NCBI RefSeq assembly: GCF_010645065.1
Contig: NZ_JAADZW010000017.1
Coordinates: 55,497 to 119,496, forward strand
Length of the DNA: 64,000 nucleotides
Direction: 5' to 3'
Origin: Flavobacterium fluviatile
GTDB taxonomy: Bacteria > Bacteroidota > Bacteroidia > Flavobacteriales > Flavobacteriaceae
The position numbers and the translations under genes were made by a program. Under the pieces are notes generated by a model. It had not been told where the DNA came from, searched no databases, and was given only the letters and a program-made list of their open reading frames with translations. Each line of letters opens with the position of its first letter. The first letter of the stretch is position 1. Positions 17,126 to 25,882 of this stretch are shown piece after piece.

Positions 17126-18214
17126 TTATATGCTAACTTTTTTTATTTTAAAACTTATACTTTTCAGATCATTACTAACTTTATACGTATAAGGAAATTG
17201 ATGATAAAAAGAAATAATATGCAAAAGCAACTTGTCATTTATTTCTTTTAAACTATAATATTTCGGTACTTTTTTACCTAATCTCTTTTTAACCTTGTAT
17301 TTTAAAGACTTATTAAAATCATCTTCAACAAAACAAACTGACAAAATACCTTGCTGAAATTGTGGAAGTTCGACAAATAAAAAATGTTCAATTACTTCTA
17401 CTTTGTTATTCAAAATTAAATCAGTTCCCCAGTTCTCTAATTCATTAAATTCTGAGTCTGAAATCATTTCTCCCCATTTCTCTGAATTTACATTGTTGAT
17501 TTCATTTTCGGAATTGTGTACCAAATGACGATGATTTAGTTCTACAATTCGTGATATTTGCAATTCTGTATTTAGATTTACTGTTTCTCTGTTTCTATAA
17601 TTTTTATGCCATTGATGTAACATTAATACTTTTTGATTATAAAATTCCAATTCACATCCTGCCTTTTTAATCCTGTTATGTATTTCAGTATCTTCAGCCC
17701 CCCAGAAATGAAAAAATTCATCAAAACCATGGATATTTTTTAGCAGCTGAACCGGAAAAAGGGTCATTCCTGTAGCTTCTTCAGTACTTAAAAATTTTAT
17801 ATTATAATCATCATAATTGACACTTTCCTTTTTGTTTTCCTCATCAGCCATATAGCCCACCTGAAAATAAGTAGCTTTGTCAGGACTACATTTCTCTTCT
17901 AAAACTAATGTAAATTCCGGATGGAAAATCATATCTACATCTGCAGTGAAACAATATTCTGAATCAAGATTTTTTAAAATATAATTAAAGGCTTTACTTT
18001 TATTCCAGGGTTGAAACGCTGTAAACAAATAATGATACTTACAAAAAGAATAATGCTTCACAAGTTCTTTTATTTCTGAAGCCATTTCTTTTTTAGAACC
18101 ATAATCAACAAAAATAACATTAAAATTTTGTTTTGTCTGACAGGCTAAGGAATCCAGCGAACGCTTAACACGATTGATTTCCCTGTTTCGATAAGCGTAT
18201 AAAATAGTAATCAT
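17126..18214 (-). CDS. Glycosyltransferase family 2 with galactosyltransferase-type C-terminal motif
   Basis: The protein is 362 residues. Its GT-A domain begins at the N-terminus (ITILYAYRNREINRVKRSL), has a metal-binding DVD at 92-94 (FTADVDMIF) and the WGAED motif at 171-175. WGxED is characteristic of chondroitin-synthase-like and beta-4-galactosyltransferase-like GT2/GT7 enzymes. A C-terminal region of about 130 residues (basic, KVKKRLGKKVPKYY) has no assigned role. It is 10 bp upstream of the GT4 gene at 16.0-17.1 kb. Confidence 0.78.
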   Translation of the reverse strand: MITILYAYRNREINRVKRSLDSLACQTKQNFNVIFVDYGSKKEMASEIKELVKHYSFCKYHYLFTAFQPWNKSKAFNYILKNLDSEYCFTADVDMIFHPEFTLVLEEKCSPDKATYFQVGYMADEENKKESVNYDDYNIKFLSTEEATGMTLFPVQLLKNIHGFDEFFHFWGAEDTEIHNRIKKAGCELEFYNQKVLMLHQWHKNYRNRETVNLNTELQISRIVELNHRHLVHNSENEINNVNSEKWGEMISDSEFNELENWGTDLILNNKVEVIEHFLFVELPQFQQGILSVCFVEDDFNKSLKYKVKKRLGKKVPKYYSLKEINDKLLLHIISFYHQFPYTYKVSNDLKSISFKIKKVSI

Positions 18215-18264
18215 TACAATCTTTTTAATATATTTTCAAAAACTTTATTAACATAAACTTATAA

Positions 18265-19002
18265 TTATCTTTTAGTGAGAATTTTAAACAACTTAAATAA
18301 CACTCTCCAATTCTTCCCATAATATTTAAAAAAGTAGAATGGGAACTCTAAAAATTGTAGTTTTAACCTCTCTTTGTGTGAATTGTACTTTGTTTCTCCC
18401 TTACTTGTCAATCCATTTGAATCATAAATCGCAAAGGGAATATTCAAATGAATAAATTTAATTTTTCTCTTAAATAAAGAAAAATGCATCTTCCAGTCTG
18501 AAATATATTTTAATTTCTCATCAAATAAATTATTCTCAAAAACTGAAGCATGATAAATTACTGCTTGTTGACATATTGTATTGGTGAATGCAAATTTTTC
18601 ATCAATTTTAGATGGATAGTCGACTATTTTTTGGTTTTCATTTTGCTCAATGTATATTGGTGCATAATACACAGCCCGATGGTTTAAAATCGAAACAATT
18701 TTACTTATGATTTCTGGATCATCTACTAATACATCACCGCTATTTAGGAACAAGAAGTAATCTCCTTTTGCATTTAAAATCCCCTTGTTCATGGCGTTAT
18801 AAATTCCTTGGTCAGGTTCACTCACCCAATAGTTGAGGTATTCATCATGAGCCAATACGTATTCAGCACTTCCATCTGCTGAGCCACCATCAATAACAAT
18901 ATATTCAAAATCTTTTGAAGACTGTTTAATAACACTTTCTACTGTTTTTTGCAATCCCCGAATATCATTATAATTAATTGTTATAATTGATAGTTTTAGC
19001 AT
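18265..19002 (-). CDS. Glycosyltransferase family 2 (WcaA-like)
   Basis: This is a short single-domain GT2 of 245 residues: LSIITINYNDIRGLQKTVES at the N-terminus, YIVIDGGSADGS (about 34-45), VSEPDQGIYNAMNKG (about 59-73) and the metal site FLFLNSGDV (about 82-90). The motif set is that of WcaA/WcaE-type transferases of exopolysaccharide loci. The ATG at 19002 overlaps the stop of the preceding gene by 7 bp. A paralogue with the same motif order lies immediately upstream. Confidence 0.85.
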   Translation of the reverse strand: MLKLSIITINYNDIRGLQKTVESVIKQSSKDFEYIVIDGGSADGSAEYVLAHDEYLNYWVSEPDQGIYNAMNKGILNAKGDYFLFLNSGDVLVDDPEIISKIVSILNHRAVYYAPIYIEQNENQKIVDYPSKIDEKFAFTNTICQQAVIYHASVFENNLFDEKLKYISDWKMHFSLFKRKIKFIHLNIPFAIYDSNGLTSKGETKYNSHKERLKLQFLEFPFYFFKYYGKNWRVLFKLFKILTKR

Positions 19003-19895
19003 TCCTTAAACAATTTAAAATTTTGGCTTATTCTGTCAAAGATTATTGCAGGCGGATAATCAAATAATGATTCTCTAGTTTTTTTAAATTTCAGATAAAA
19101 AAAGGTATCAAATATTTGTTTCAAAGGTTTATATCTTAATTTAGTTTTTATAAGATCATGTCTTACTATTTGTGCAACTATTGTTTTTTCTTCAATTGGA
19201 ATGACATTCCTAACCTCATTATTTATTCGATCAATGGCTTCTTTGTGATAAGCACCCTTATAATCTAAAGACAATTGATTTTTGGATCTTATCCGAAAGC
19301 CTGCTAATAAAGCATTTGTAACATATAATTTTTCAAATCTAAAAAAACGAAGCCACAATTCTAAGTCACTTGCATATTTCATTTCAGTTTCTAACTTCCC
19401 TCCCGAGATTTCCCATAAAGATCTTTTCCAAAAAACCGATTCCTGCTGTATCCAATGGAAGTTTCCTGTGTAATAATTATATTTAGACCATTTTTTAACT
19501 TTACTGACTCCTATTGTTCTGCCCATCTCATCTAAAGTAGAAGGGACTCCCTGGAGCCACTTTACACCATCTAAGCTAAAGATTTCTGCTACAGTAAAAA
19601 AGGCTTTTGGATGATATACATCGTCTGAATTGATCCAGGCCATTATTTCCCCGGTTGATTTATCAAACCCTTTCTGAATTGCCTCGTACAAGCCTTTATC
19701 TGGTTCACTTACCCAATACGTTAATTGATTTTCATATTTTTTAATTATATCAACTGAATTATCTGTACTGCCACCATCGATAATAATGTACTCCAGATTT
19801 GGGTAATTCTGAGACAAAACTGATTTAATAGTTTCCTCAAAGTATTCTCCTCCGTTGAAATTTGGAGTTACAATTGATATTTTTGGGCAGTTCAT
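18996..19895 (-). CDS. Glycosyltransferase family 2
   Basis: I start this gene at the ATG at 19895 (MNCPKISIVTPNFNGG), which is preceded by a purine-rich GAAG and begins at the conserved first strand. The reading frame is open for 30 more codons up to an ATG at 19985, but that extension is Lys/Glu-rich and not family-like. The enzyme has YIIIDGGSTDNSVDII, VSEPDKGLYEAIQKG and a metal site MAWINSDDVYHP. The C-terminal 120 residues are longer than in the next gene. Upstream lies a gap of about 140-230 bp in which I see no gene. Confidence 0.82.
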   Translation of the reverse strand: MNCPKISIVTPNFNGGEYFEETIKSVLSQNYPNLEYIIIDGGSTDNSVDIIKKYENQLTYWVSEPDKGLYEAIQKGFDKSTGEIMAWINSDDVYHPKAFFTVAEIFSLDGVKWLQGVPSTLDEMGRTIGVSKVKKWSKYNYYTGNFHWIQQESVFWKRSLWEISGGKLETEMKYASDLELWLRFFRFEKLYVTNALLAGFRIRSKNQLSLDYKGAYHKEAIDRINNEVRNVIPIEEKTIVAQIVRHDLIKTKLRYKPLKQIFDTFFYLKFKKTRESLFDYPPAIIFDRISQNFKLFKEC

Positions 19896-20125
19896 CTTCT
19901 TTTTTATGTTAAGTTCTTTTACAACATCCTCCCTTTTATTACCTGATTTTTTTTCAGTAAATTGCTTATTTTTACTTTTAATCATTTACCGGTATCCATT
20001 ACTTAAAGTTTTTCTTTATCTTTTGCTTATAAAGTTTTGCTTATGATTATAAAATATAAATTTTCAAAAGTTTCCTTCTTTTACATCCGCATACTTTACT
20101 ATGTTTTTTGAATATTTGTTTCAAA

Positions 20126-20959
20126 TTATTTATCATTTGCAATAGGAATTTTATATCCAAAATCCTCAATAAAAGGTTTCCAAAATTCAAAATCATATCT
20201 CCACCATGCATGGCACCCCATTGGCAATATATTTTTGTTTATTTGAAATAAATATTTGGGGTTAACTTCAAAACCAAATGGTATTGCTTCAGCAATAGAT
20301 GCAATTTTAAAATCTCTTACTTGCTTAACAATAATTTGAGAAATAAATGCGTCTTCATTTCTATGGGATGATCGCTGTATAGTATGGTTTTCTCCAAAAA
20401 ATATTATTAAATGATTAAAATATGTAAACAATTTAAATAATATTTTATTTTTTCTGCTAAAAGAATAATAAGCTGCTTCTTCCAGATAGACCTTTTTTAT
20501 AGCTCTTTGCATTGCTTTTATATTTCGCAATGAAAAACCTGAATTACCAACTCCTAAAAAATCATTTGATGGATTGTCATATCCGACAAACCAAGGAGAA
20601 CCAATATAGTCATATTCTTTATTACACCAATGTAAAAGTTCATCCTTGAATACAAAAGCATCCAATTCATAAGTCAACAAAAATTGATAATCATCAAACA
20701 ATCTATAAAAAAACTGACTTAGCTTCAGTTTATTGTACTTTTCAATAGATGACTGCCAAACCGGATCAATAAAAACTACTTCAAAATCCTGAATTACATT
20801 TCTATAATTTATAAGATCCAGTCCTTCTGGTGCTATTATCTTAATAGTATATTTACCTAATATTTTAAAACACTGCTGAAATGAAATTAATTCCAATTCA
20901 CTTGGATTTACCTCATGTATTGGTATTACAACTACAACTTTTTTATCAGGTTTAACCAT
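20126..20959 (-). CDS. DUF5672-type putative glycosyltransferase
   Basis: This 277-residue protein matches the DUF5672 pattern as I remember it: VVVVIPIHEVNPSELELIS at the start, FLLTYELDAFVFKDELLHWC (about 93-112), YDYIGSPWF and GVGNSGFSLRN. The acidic LTYELDAFVF stretch occupies the place of a DxD metal site in GT-A folds. Proteins of this kind occur in surface-glycan loci and are presumed transferases. The start overlaps the upstream transferase by 8 bp. No biochemical function can be assigned. Confidence 0.7.
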   Translation of the reverse strand: MVKPDKKVVVVIPIHEVNPSELELISFQQCFKILGKYTIKIIAPEGLDLINYRNVIQDFEVVFIDPVWQSSIEKYNKLKLSQFFYRLFDDYQFLLTYELDAFVFKDELLHWCNKEYDYIGSPWFVGYDNPSNDFLGVGNSGFSLRNIKAMQRAIKKVYLEEAAYYSFSRKNKILFKLFTYFNHLIIFFGENHTIQRSSHRNEDAFISQIIVKQVRDFKIASIAEAIPFGFEVNPKYLFQINKNILPMGCHAWWRYDFEFWKPFIEDFGYKIPIANDK

Positions 20960-21947
20960 TTATCAAAACTTTAACCGCTTTTTTAATTCTTTTAGCTATT
21001 TTAAAAAACAGCATATCACTTTTACTCTTTCTTATCTTAATCTCAATTGATGGTTTTGAATAATAAAAAACATTTAAATTACTTATAGTAGTCACATTAT
21101 TGTTAAACAACTTTTGCCTATAATCCTCAAACAATGCAATCAAATCAGGTCTATTATTAAAATCAAATCGTGTTAGATAAGAACATATTTGTTCAGGTTT
21201 ATTAAATTTATAACTACTAAAATGAAAAAAACGAAGTGGATAATTCTCATTCACAAAATATTTATTTTCTATTATTGAAAGCTGTCTTTCATGCAAATTC
21301 CAATTAGCCATATTATACCCAGGATGCTTCAAAATAGAATAATTATCATAAAAAACAGGCACATAATTAATCCATATTTGATCATAAAACATGCCTTTGC
21401 AAAAATTCATAAATCCATACTTAACAACTCTTGCTCCCCACCAGTTCAGAAAATCTTTGACTTTTTCATAATGGCTCAATGCTATAAACCCTAAATTAAA
21501 AACACCTCCTCTTAAAGTGTGATAATCAGTAGGAGCAAATTCATCATCAATCGGCGTGCAAATATGAGGTGTTATCACAATATTTTTATCATCCAAAATA
21601 GTAAAAACTTCGTCAAAATGGCTTGTAACCAAAATATCCGGATCAATATAAAGTAATTTCTCTGCATTAAATTTTTTAAAAAGATAATGAAAATAAAAAG
21701 GTTTGACAGCAGTATTCAATTCTACAATATTGTACTTTTTATTTAATTCGTCAAAGTCTGGAATTTGTAATGTTTCTACAAGAATTATTATAAATTTTGA
21801 AAAAACAGTATAATCAAAAGATGCATCATATTTATCTACTAATCCTATGACGAATTTTTTATCGGGATGATTCTCTAAAAAGGAGTCTCCTAATGTTTTA
21901 GCATGAGCTAAATAATTATTAGAACAAATCGTAAATGCTATTTTCAT
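20952..21947 (-). CDS. GT8-like (GT-A) glycosyltransferase
   Basis: The protein has 331 residues with a GT-A layout: IAFTICSNNYLAHAKTLGDS at the N-terminus, a DxD-type metal site LLYIDPDILV (IDPD at 101-104), GGVFNLGFIALS and a later FFHFSSYKF strand with the usual HFSS block. This order (DPD, then FNLGF, then HFS) is typical of GT8-related bacterial transferases. It overlaps the hexapeptide transferase gene by 4 bp. Donor unknown. Confidence 0.78.
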   Translation of the reverse strand: MKIAFTICSNNYLAHAKTLGDSFLENHPDKKFVIGLVDKYDASFDYTVFSKFIIILVETLQIPDFDELNKKYNIVELNTAVKPFYFHYLFKKFNAEKLLYIDPDILVTSHFDEVFTILDDKNIVITPHICTPIDDEFAPTDYHTLRGGVFNLGFIALSHYEKVKDFLNWWGARVVKYGFMNFCKGMFYDQIWINYVPVFYDNYSILKHPGYNMANWNLHERQLSIIENKYFVNENYPLRFFHFSSYKFNKPEQICSYLTRFDFNNRPDLIALFEDYRQKLFNNNVTTISNLNVFYYSKPSIEIKIRKSKSDMLFFKIAKRIKKAVKVLING

Positions 21948-22552
21948 TTTATATATTTAATTATTGTTGCCGGGACACCTGCTGCAACACAATTAGGAGG
22001 TATACTTTTAGTGACTACAGCATTAGTTGCGATTATACTGTTTTCACCAATAATAACATTAGGCATTATTGCAACACCTTCTCCAACCCATACATTTCTT
22101 CCAATGATAACTGGTCCTTTTGAAATTAAAGGTCTATCCTTTGGTGCTAATTTCAACATTTCTGTTGTTGGTTCACCATGATGATGGTCGGTAATATAAA
22201 TTCTACTGGCAAACAAACAACTATCCCCAATTTCTATATAATTTATACAACCAATATGAATATCGGTATTAAATATAACATTATTACCAATTTTAATGTT
22301 TGGCTCAAAACTATGTTCTCTATATTTGTCCCATGCTTCAATTCTAAATCGGTCTCCTGCCACAAAATTATCACCAATTTTTATATATTGAGGATTAAGA
22401 ATTGTACAATCTTTGCCTATAATAAAAGATTTCCCGATTTTTCTAAATTTTAAAATAGTATTTTGATAATCCTGATTATTCTTCTTTTTCTGATACAAAT
22501 TAAATTGACAAAAAAGATAGTTTAAAATTTTATTTTTAATTTTTGCTAACAT
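21944..22552 (-). CDS. Hexapeptide-repeat acyltransferase (WbbJ/MaaA-like)
   Basis: This 202-residue protein is built from left-handed beta-helix repeats: IIGKDCTILNPQYIKIGDNF, IGNNVIFNTDIHIG, IGRNVWVGEGVAIMPNVIIG and IATNAVVTKSIPPNCVAAG. The loop YITDHHHGEPT contributes the His expected at the active site of acetyl-CoA-dependent O- or N-acetyltransferases. The gene overlaps the WecE-like aminotransferase gene by 7 bp. It could therefore acylate the amino sugar made there or O-acetylate the glycan; sequence does not choose. Confidence 0.83.
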   Translation of the reverse strand: MLAKIKNKILNYLFCQFNLYQKKKNNQDYQNTILKFRKIGKSFIIGKDCTILNPQYIKIGDNFVAGDRFRIEAWDKYREHSFEPNIKIGNNVIFNTDIHIGCINYIEIGDSCLFASRIYITDHHHGEPTTEMLKLAPKDRPLISKGPVIIGRNVWVGEGVAIMPNVIIGENSIIATNAVVTKSIPPNCVAAGVPATIIKYIK

Positions 22553-23685
22553 CTTGTTTCTTTAAAACAATTTACAATTCTATCTATTTCTTTTTCAGTC
22601 AATTCATAAAACATTGGTAATCGCAATAGAGTATTGCTAAACATATCTGTATTTAATAATACTCTATCATCATGTTTAGAAGAATAAAATGAACTTGAAT
22701 GCAATGAAATATAGTGAAAAACAGCTAAAATACCTTGTTTTTTTAACATTTTAATATACTTTGTTCTTTCTTCCAAAGTTGCAAATCTAATATAAAACAT
22801 GTGTGCATTATTAGTAGCATATTGAGGTATTTGTGGCAATTTTATTTTACATTCATCAGCTATAAGATCGAATTGTTTATAATAATATTCCCAAAGCTTC
22901 TTACGTTTTTCTTGTATCTTTTCTAAATTCTCAAGTTGTGCCCAGAGAAATGCAGCAATAATTTCAGAAGGTAAAAAACTGGAACCAACATCCACCCATC
23001 CATATTTATCCACTTCTCCTCTAAAGAAAGCAGATCGATTAGTTCCTTTTTCCCAAATAATTTCTGCTCTTTTAGCAAATTGTAAATCATTAACAACTAG
23101 CATTCCTCCCTCGCCTGAAATAATATTTTTGGTTTCATGGAAAGAAAAAGTTGCTAAATGCCCAATAGAACCTAAAGCCTTTTTAATTCCGTCTTTACCC
23201 GTATAATAACTATCAATAGCCTGTGCAGCATCTTCAATAACATAAAGATTATATTGATGCGCCAATTCCATTATAGCATCCATATCGCAAGCAATACCAG
23301 CATAATGAACAAGAACTATTGCCTTAGTTTTCGGAGAAATTAAAGACTTCAATTTAGTTGCGTCTAAATTAGGGTTATCTTTTCCTGAATCTGCAAAAAC
23401 TATTTTTGCTCCTCTTAATACAAAAGCATTGGCAGTTGAAACAAAAGTATAAGAAGGGATTATTACTTCATCGCCTGGCTCAAGATCAATTAATATTGCT
23501 GCCATTTCTAAAGCATCAGTACAAGAAGTAGTTAACAAACATTTGCCAAAATCATATTTTTCTTCAAAAAAATTTTGGCACTTTTGGGTGTATTTCCCAT
23601 TACCAGAAATTTTGCCTGAAGCTACTGCTTCTTGAATATATTTTAACTCACTGCCTATTAAGAAAGGTTTGTTAAATGGAGTCAT
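22546..23685 (-). CDS. dTDP-4-amino-4,6-dideoxygalactose transaminase (WecE/RffA-like)
   Basis: This is a PLP-dependent DegT/DnrJ/EryC1 aminotransferase of 379 residues. The family start FNKPFLIGSELKYIQEA is typical of WecE. TSCTDALEMAA (53-63) binds phosphate, VIEDAAQAID carries the PLP-nitrogen Asp, and Lys186 in FSFHETKNIISGEGG is the Schiff-base lysine. WecE converts dTDP-4-keto-6-deoxyglucose, the RmlB product, to dTDP-Fuc4N; rmlB is in this window at 53.3 kb. The formyltransferase-fold protein lies just upstream and the hexapeptide acyltransferase just downstream, together a plausible amino-sugar modification cassette. Confidence 0.87.
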   Translation of the reverse strand: MTPFNKPFLIGSELKYIQEAVASGKISGNGKYTQKCQNFFEEKYDFGKCLLTTSCTDALEMAAILIDLEPGDEVIIPSYTFVSTANAFVLRGAKIVFADSGKDNPNLDATKLKSLISPKTKAIVLVHYAGIACDMDAIMELAHQYNLYVIEDAAQAIDSYYTGKDGIKKALGSIGHLATFSFHETKNIISGEGGMLVVNDLQFAKRAEIIWEKGTNRSAFFRGEVDKYGWVDVGSSFLPSEIIAAFLWAQLENLEKIQEKRKKLWEYYYKQFDLIADECKIKLPQIPQYATNNAHMFYIRFATLEERTKYIKMLKKQGILAVFHYISLHSSSFYSSKHDDRVLLNTDMFSNTLLRLPMFYELTEKEIDRIVNCFKETRC

Positions 23686-23686
23686 A

Positions 23687-24565
23687 CTATCTTAATTTAG
23701 ACCTAAACTTATTCAATGGTAATATATTTTTTAAAGTTTCTTGATAAACAGCTTCTTTTATCATTAATAATCCAGTTCCACAAACGACTACTGGAAAATT
23801 GTTATTAATAAAAATTATTTTCCCACACACTCTATTTTCAATCATAACATCCTCTAAAACAACTGCTTCAGTTATTATTATAATTTTATCATTTAAAAAG
23901 CATTTTGCTCCTTGGTATGGAGATCCGCATGCATCAATTTTACGCCTTATTTTATTAGCTTCGTCTTTCCAATTGATAAAATAATCTTCATCGTTCAACC
24001 ATAATGAATAAGACGCATCATTTTCAGTCTGTTTAACTCCTACGAGTTTCTTATTATTTTCTATAAAAGAAAAAATATCATAACTAATTTCACTATAAAG
24101 GCCACTTATTATATCAATAGCATTTTTAATTTTTATTGGATAATCTATTCTGATCTTTTTCTGTAAAATAATATCGCCTTTATCATAATCTTTACTTGCA
24201 AAAATTGCTGTTACGCCTATTAATTCTTCACCATTAATCAACATATTTACTAAAGGAGCAAAACCCCTATATTTTGGCAAAATTGAATCGTGTAAAATAA
24301 TTAAATTGGGTAAATCAATCAGCCATCTCCAAGATATTGCTAAATAATAATCACATATTATACTATAATTGTGTATCTCATCTTTATAAAAAAAAACTAT
24401 CCTATTTCTTTTACAAAGATTTTCAATATCCAAGGAATAATCATTATCTAATTTTGTATCCTTCCCAATACAAATAAAACTTATATTTTTTATTTTATGA
24501 TTTTCAATTAAAGAGAATAAAACTGAATATCCTTTTTTTGTCATTAAAAACAGTCCTACTTTCAT
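23687..24565 (-). CDS. Formyltransferase-fold protein (sugar N-formyltransferase-like)
   Basis: This 292-residue protein has the formyltransferase core: LHDSILPKYRGFAP (91-104) with His92, GVTAIFASKDYDKGDIILQ (117-135) with Asp128, and a C-terminal OB-like region. In Met-tRNA and sugar formyltransferases the catalytic trio is Asn-x-His plus Asp. Here the Asn position is Ile90, so one member of the trio is missing. It neighbours the WecE-like aminotransferase, which suggests dTDP-Fuc4N as substrate and N-formyl-Fuc4N as product (inference). It could instead use another acyl donor or be inactive. Confidence 0.72.
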   Translation of the reverse strand: MKVGLFLMTKKGYSVLFSLIENHKIKNISFICIGKDTKLDNDYSLDIENLCKRNRIVFFYKDEIHNYSIICDYYLAISWRWLIDLPNLIILHDSILPKYRGFAPLVNMLINGEELIGVTAIFASKDYDKGDIILQKKIRIDYPIKIKNAIDIISGLYSEISYDIFSFIENNKKLVGVKQTENDASYSLWLNDEDYFINWKDEANKIRRKIDACGSPYQGAKCFLNDKIIIITEAVVLEDVMIENRVCGKIIFINNNFPVVVCGTGLLMIKEAVYQETLKNILPLNKFRSKLR

Positions 24566-24568
24566 TTT

Positions 24569-25882
24569 TTATTTTAAAATATTTATATCTTTTAAAGTTT
24601 CAAAAGAAGAATAAACCTGAACTTGTTTAACAGCGTTTTGTGAATAAGCTTTATAATCTTCTGTGGAAAGCTCCAAAATTGTTTTAATTCCAAAGGCCAA
24701 ATCCTTACTATCCTTTAAAATTGCTTTATATCCATTAAAATTATTGATTACCATATTATTAACTATCCCCATATCAAAACCAACTACTGGAGTACCACAT
24801 GACATAGCTTCTGATACCATCATTGGTCCAGAATCTTCAATAGAAGAATTTACAAATAAATTTATAGCTTGATAAAGCAAAACTAACAATCTATAATCTG
24901 TGATGTAGTCTAGTTTCTGCTTTATAAATTGTAAAGATTCAAATTCTTTTGGCACATTTCGAGAAACTGCCAAAATAACTATTTTGTTTTTTTGTTCTGT
25001 TGTTAATTTCTCTTCTAAAATTTTTAAAGCTTCGATAAAATATAAAAAGCCTTTTCTAGGATCTGAAGCATTTTGGCTACCTGCCATTATATAAAACTTG
25101 GAATTATCAAAATCAAAAATTCTTTTAGCTATATCCTTATTCTTAGCATTAAATAATTTAGTATCTATCATACTATTAAAATTAGGAATAAAATCTTGAG
25201 TCTTATAAATTTTAGAATTTTGAGCTTGCTTAACTGTCCAATTAGACATTCCAATCACTTTAAAATCTCCCTCTTGAGCATTTTTAAGTTTAGTTTCAAA
25301 ATTTATTTTAGCAATATTCCTGTCATTACTTCCTATTATTGCCGGACATTCTTCATTACATCCTTTTATATAACCCTCACAATCCCAAGCATAATGGCAT
25401 CCTCCGGTAAAGTGATTCATATCAACTGTAATGTTATAAACTTGTGCTTTGGTAATTTTTTGCAGATTTAACAAATCTGTACTATTCATAAAACCACTAG
25501 TCATTCCTGTAAATATAAATTCCGGAATAAATCCTATTTGCTTTATAATTTGCTCAGCGCTTGTATTTACAATAGTTTCATCTTTACTAATAAAAAAATA
25601 TTTTTCATCAAAATAAACTTGTTTTAACTTAAATCGTGATTTGTATACTATTCTATTTTTAATTTTGATAAATATACGTTCAATTATAGTTTTTTTTTTT
25701 TTAGTTTTTGATTCATTTAAATATTGAACAATAAACCTATCATTTCTTGTTTTATACTTAACTAACATACTTAACGTATGGTTTTGTTCAATAAAAAAAC
25801 ATCCTAATTTATAAATTGCTTCATAAGCCCCATTTATATCACCTGTAGACAGCAATAAAATTTTCTTGTTTACATTTTCCAT
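24569..25882 (-). CDS. Glycosyltransferase family 4 with Cys-rich insert and poly-A tract
   Basis: This 437-residue GT4 enzyme has a recognisable donor domain: YIMAGSQNASDPRKGFLYF (about 264-282) and EX7E in SIEDSGPMMVSEAMSCG. The N-terminal domain carries a cysteine cluster (GGCHYAWDCEGYIKGCNEEC, about 160-179) also seen in the GT4 gene at 42.1-43.3 kb. It may bind a metal. Codons for four Lys (residues about 61-64) form a run of 13 A on the coding strand (25690-25702), prone to slippage. The gene overlaps wzt by 13 bp. Confidence 0.82.
   Translation of the reverse strand: MENVNKKILLLSTGDINGAYEAIYKLGCFFIEQNHTLSMLVKYKTRNDRFIVQYLNESKTKKKKTIIERIFIKIKNRIVYKSRFKLKQVYFDEKYFFISKDETIVNTSAEQIIKQIGFIPEFIFTGMTSGFMNSTDLLNLQKITKAQVYNITVDMNHFTGGCHYAWDCEGYIKGCNEECPAIIGSNDRNIAKINFETKLKNAQEGDFKVIGMSNWTVKQAQNSKIYKTQDFIPNFNSMIDTKLFNAKNKDIAKRIFDFDNSKFYIMAGSQNASDPRKGFLYFIEALKILEEKLTTEQKNKIVILAVSRNVPKEFESLQFIKQKLDYITDYRLLVLLYQAINLFVNSSIEDSGPMMVSEAMSCGTPVVGFDMGIVNNMVINNFNGYKAILKDSKDLAFGIKTILELSTEDYKAYSQNAVKQVQVYSSFETLKDINILK
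25690..25702 (-). repeat. Homopolymer of 13 A (coding strand) inside a GT4 gene
   Basis: The plus strand reads 13 consecutive T, hence 13 A in the coding strand, encoding TKKKKT near residue 62. One-base slippage would truncate the transferase early. It is the longest homopolymer I noticed in the window. Confidence 0.9.

Noticed and set aside
19896..19985. 30-codon N-terminal extension of the GT2 gene
   Set aside because: The extension is Lys/Glu-rich, precedes the conserved first strand and is not family-like; the ATG at 19895 has a better upstream purine tract.
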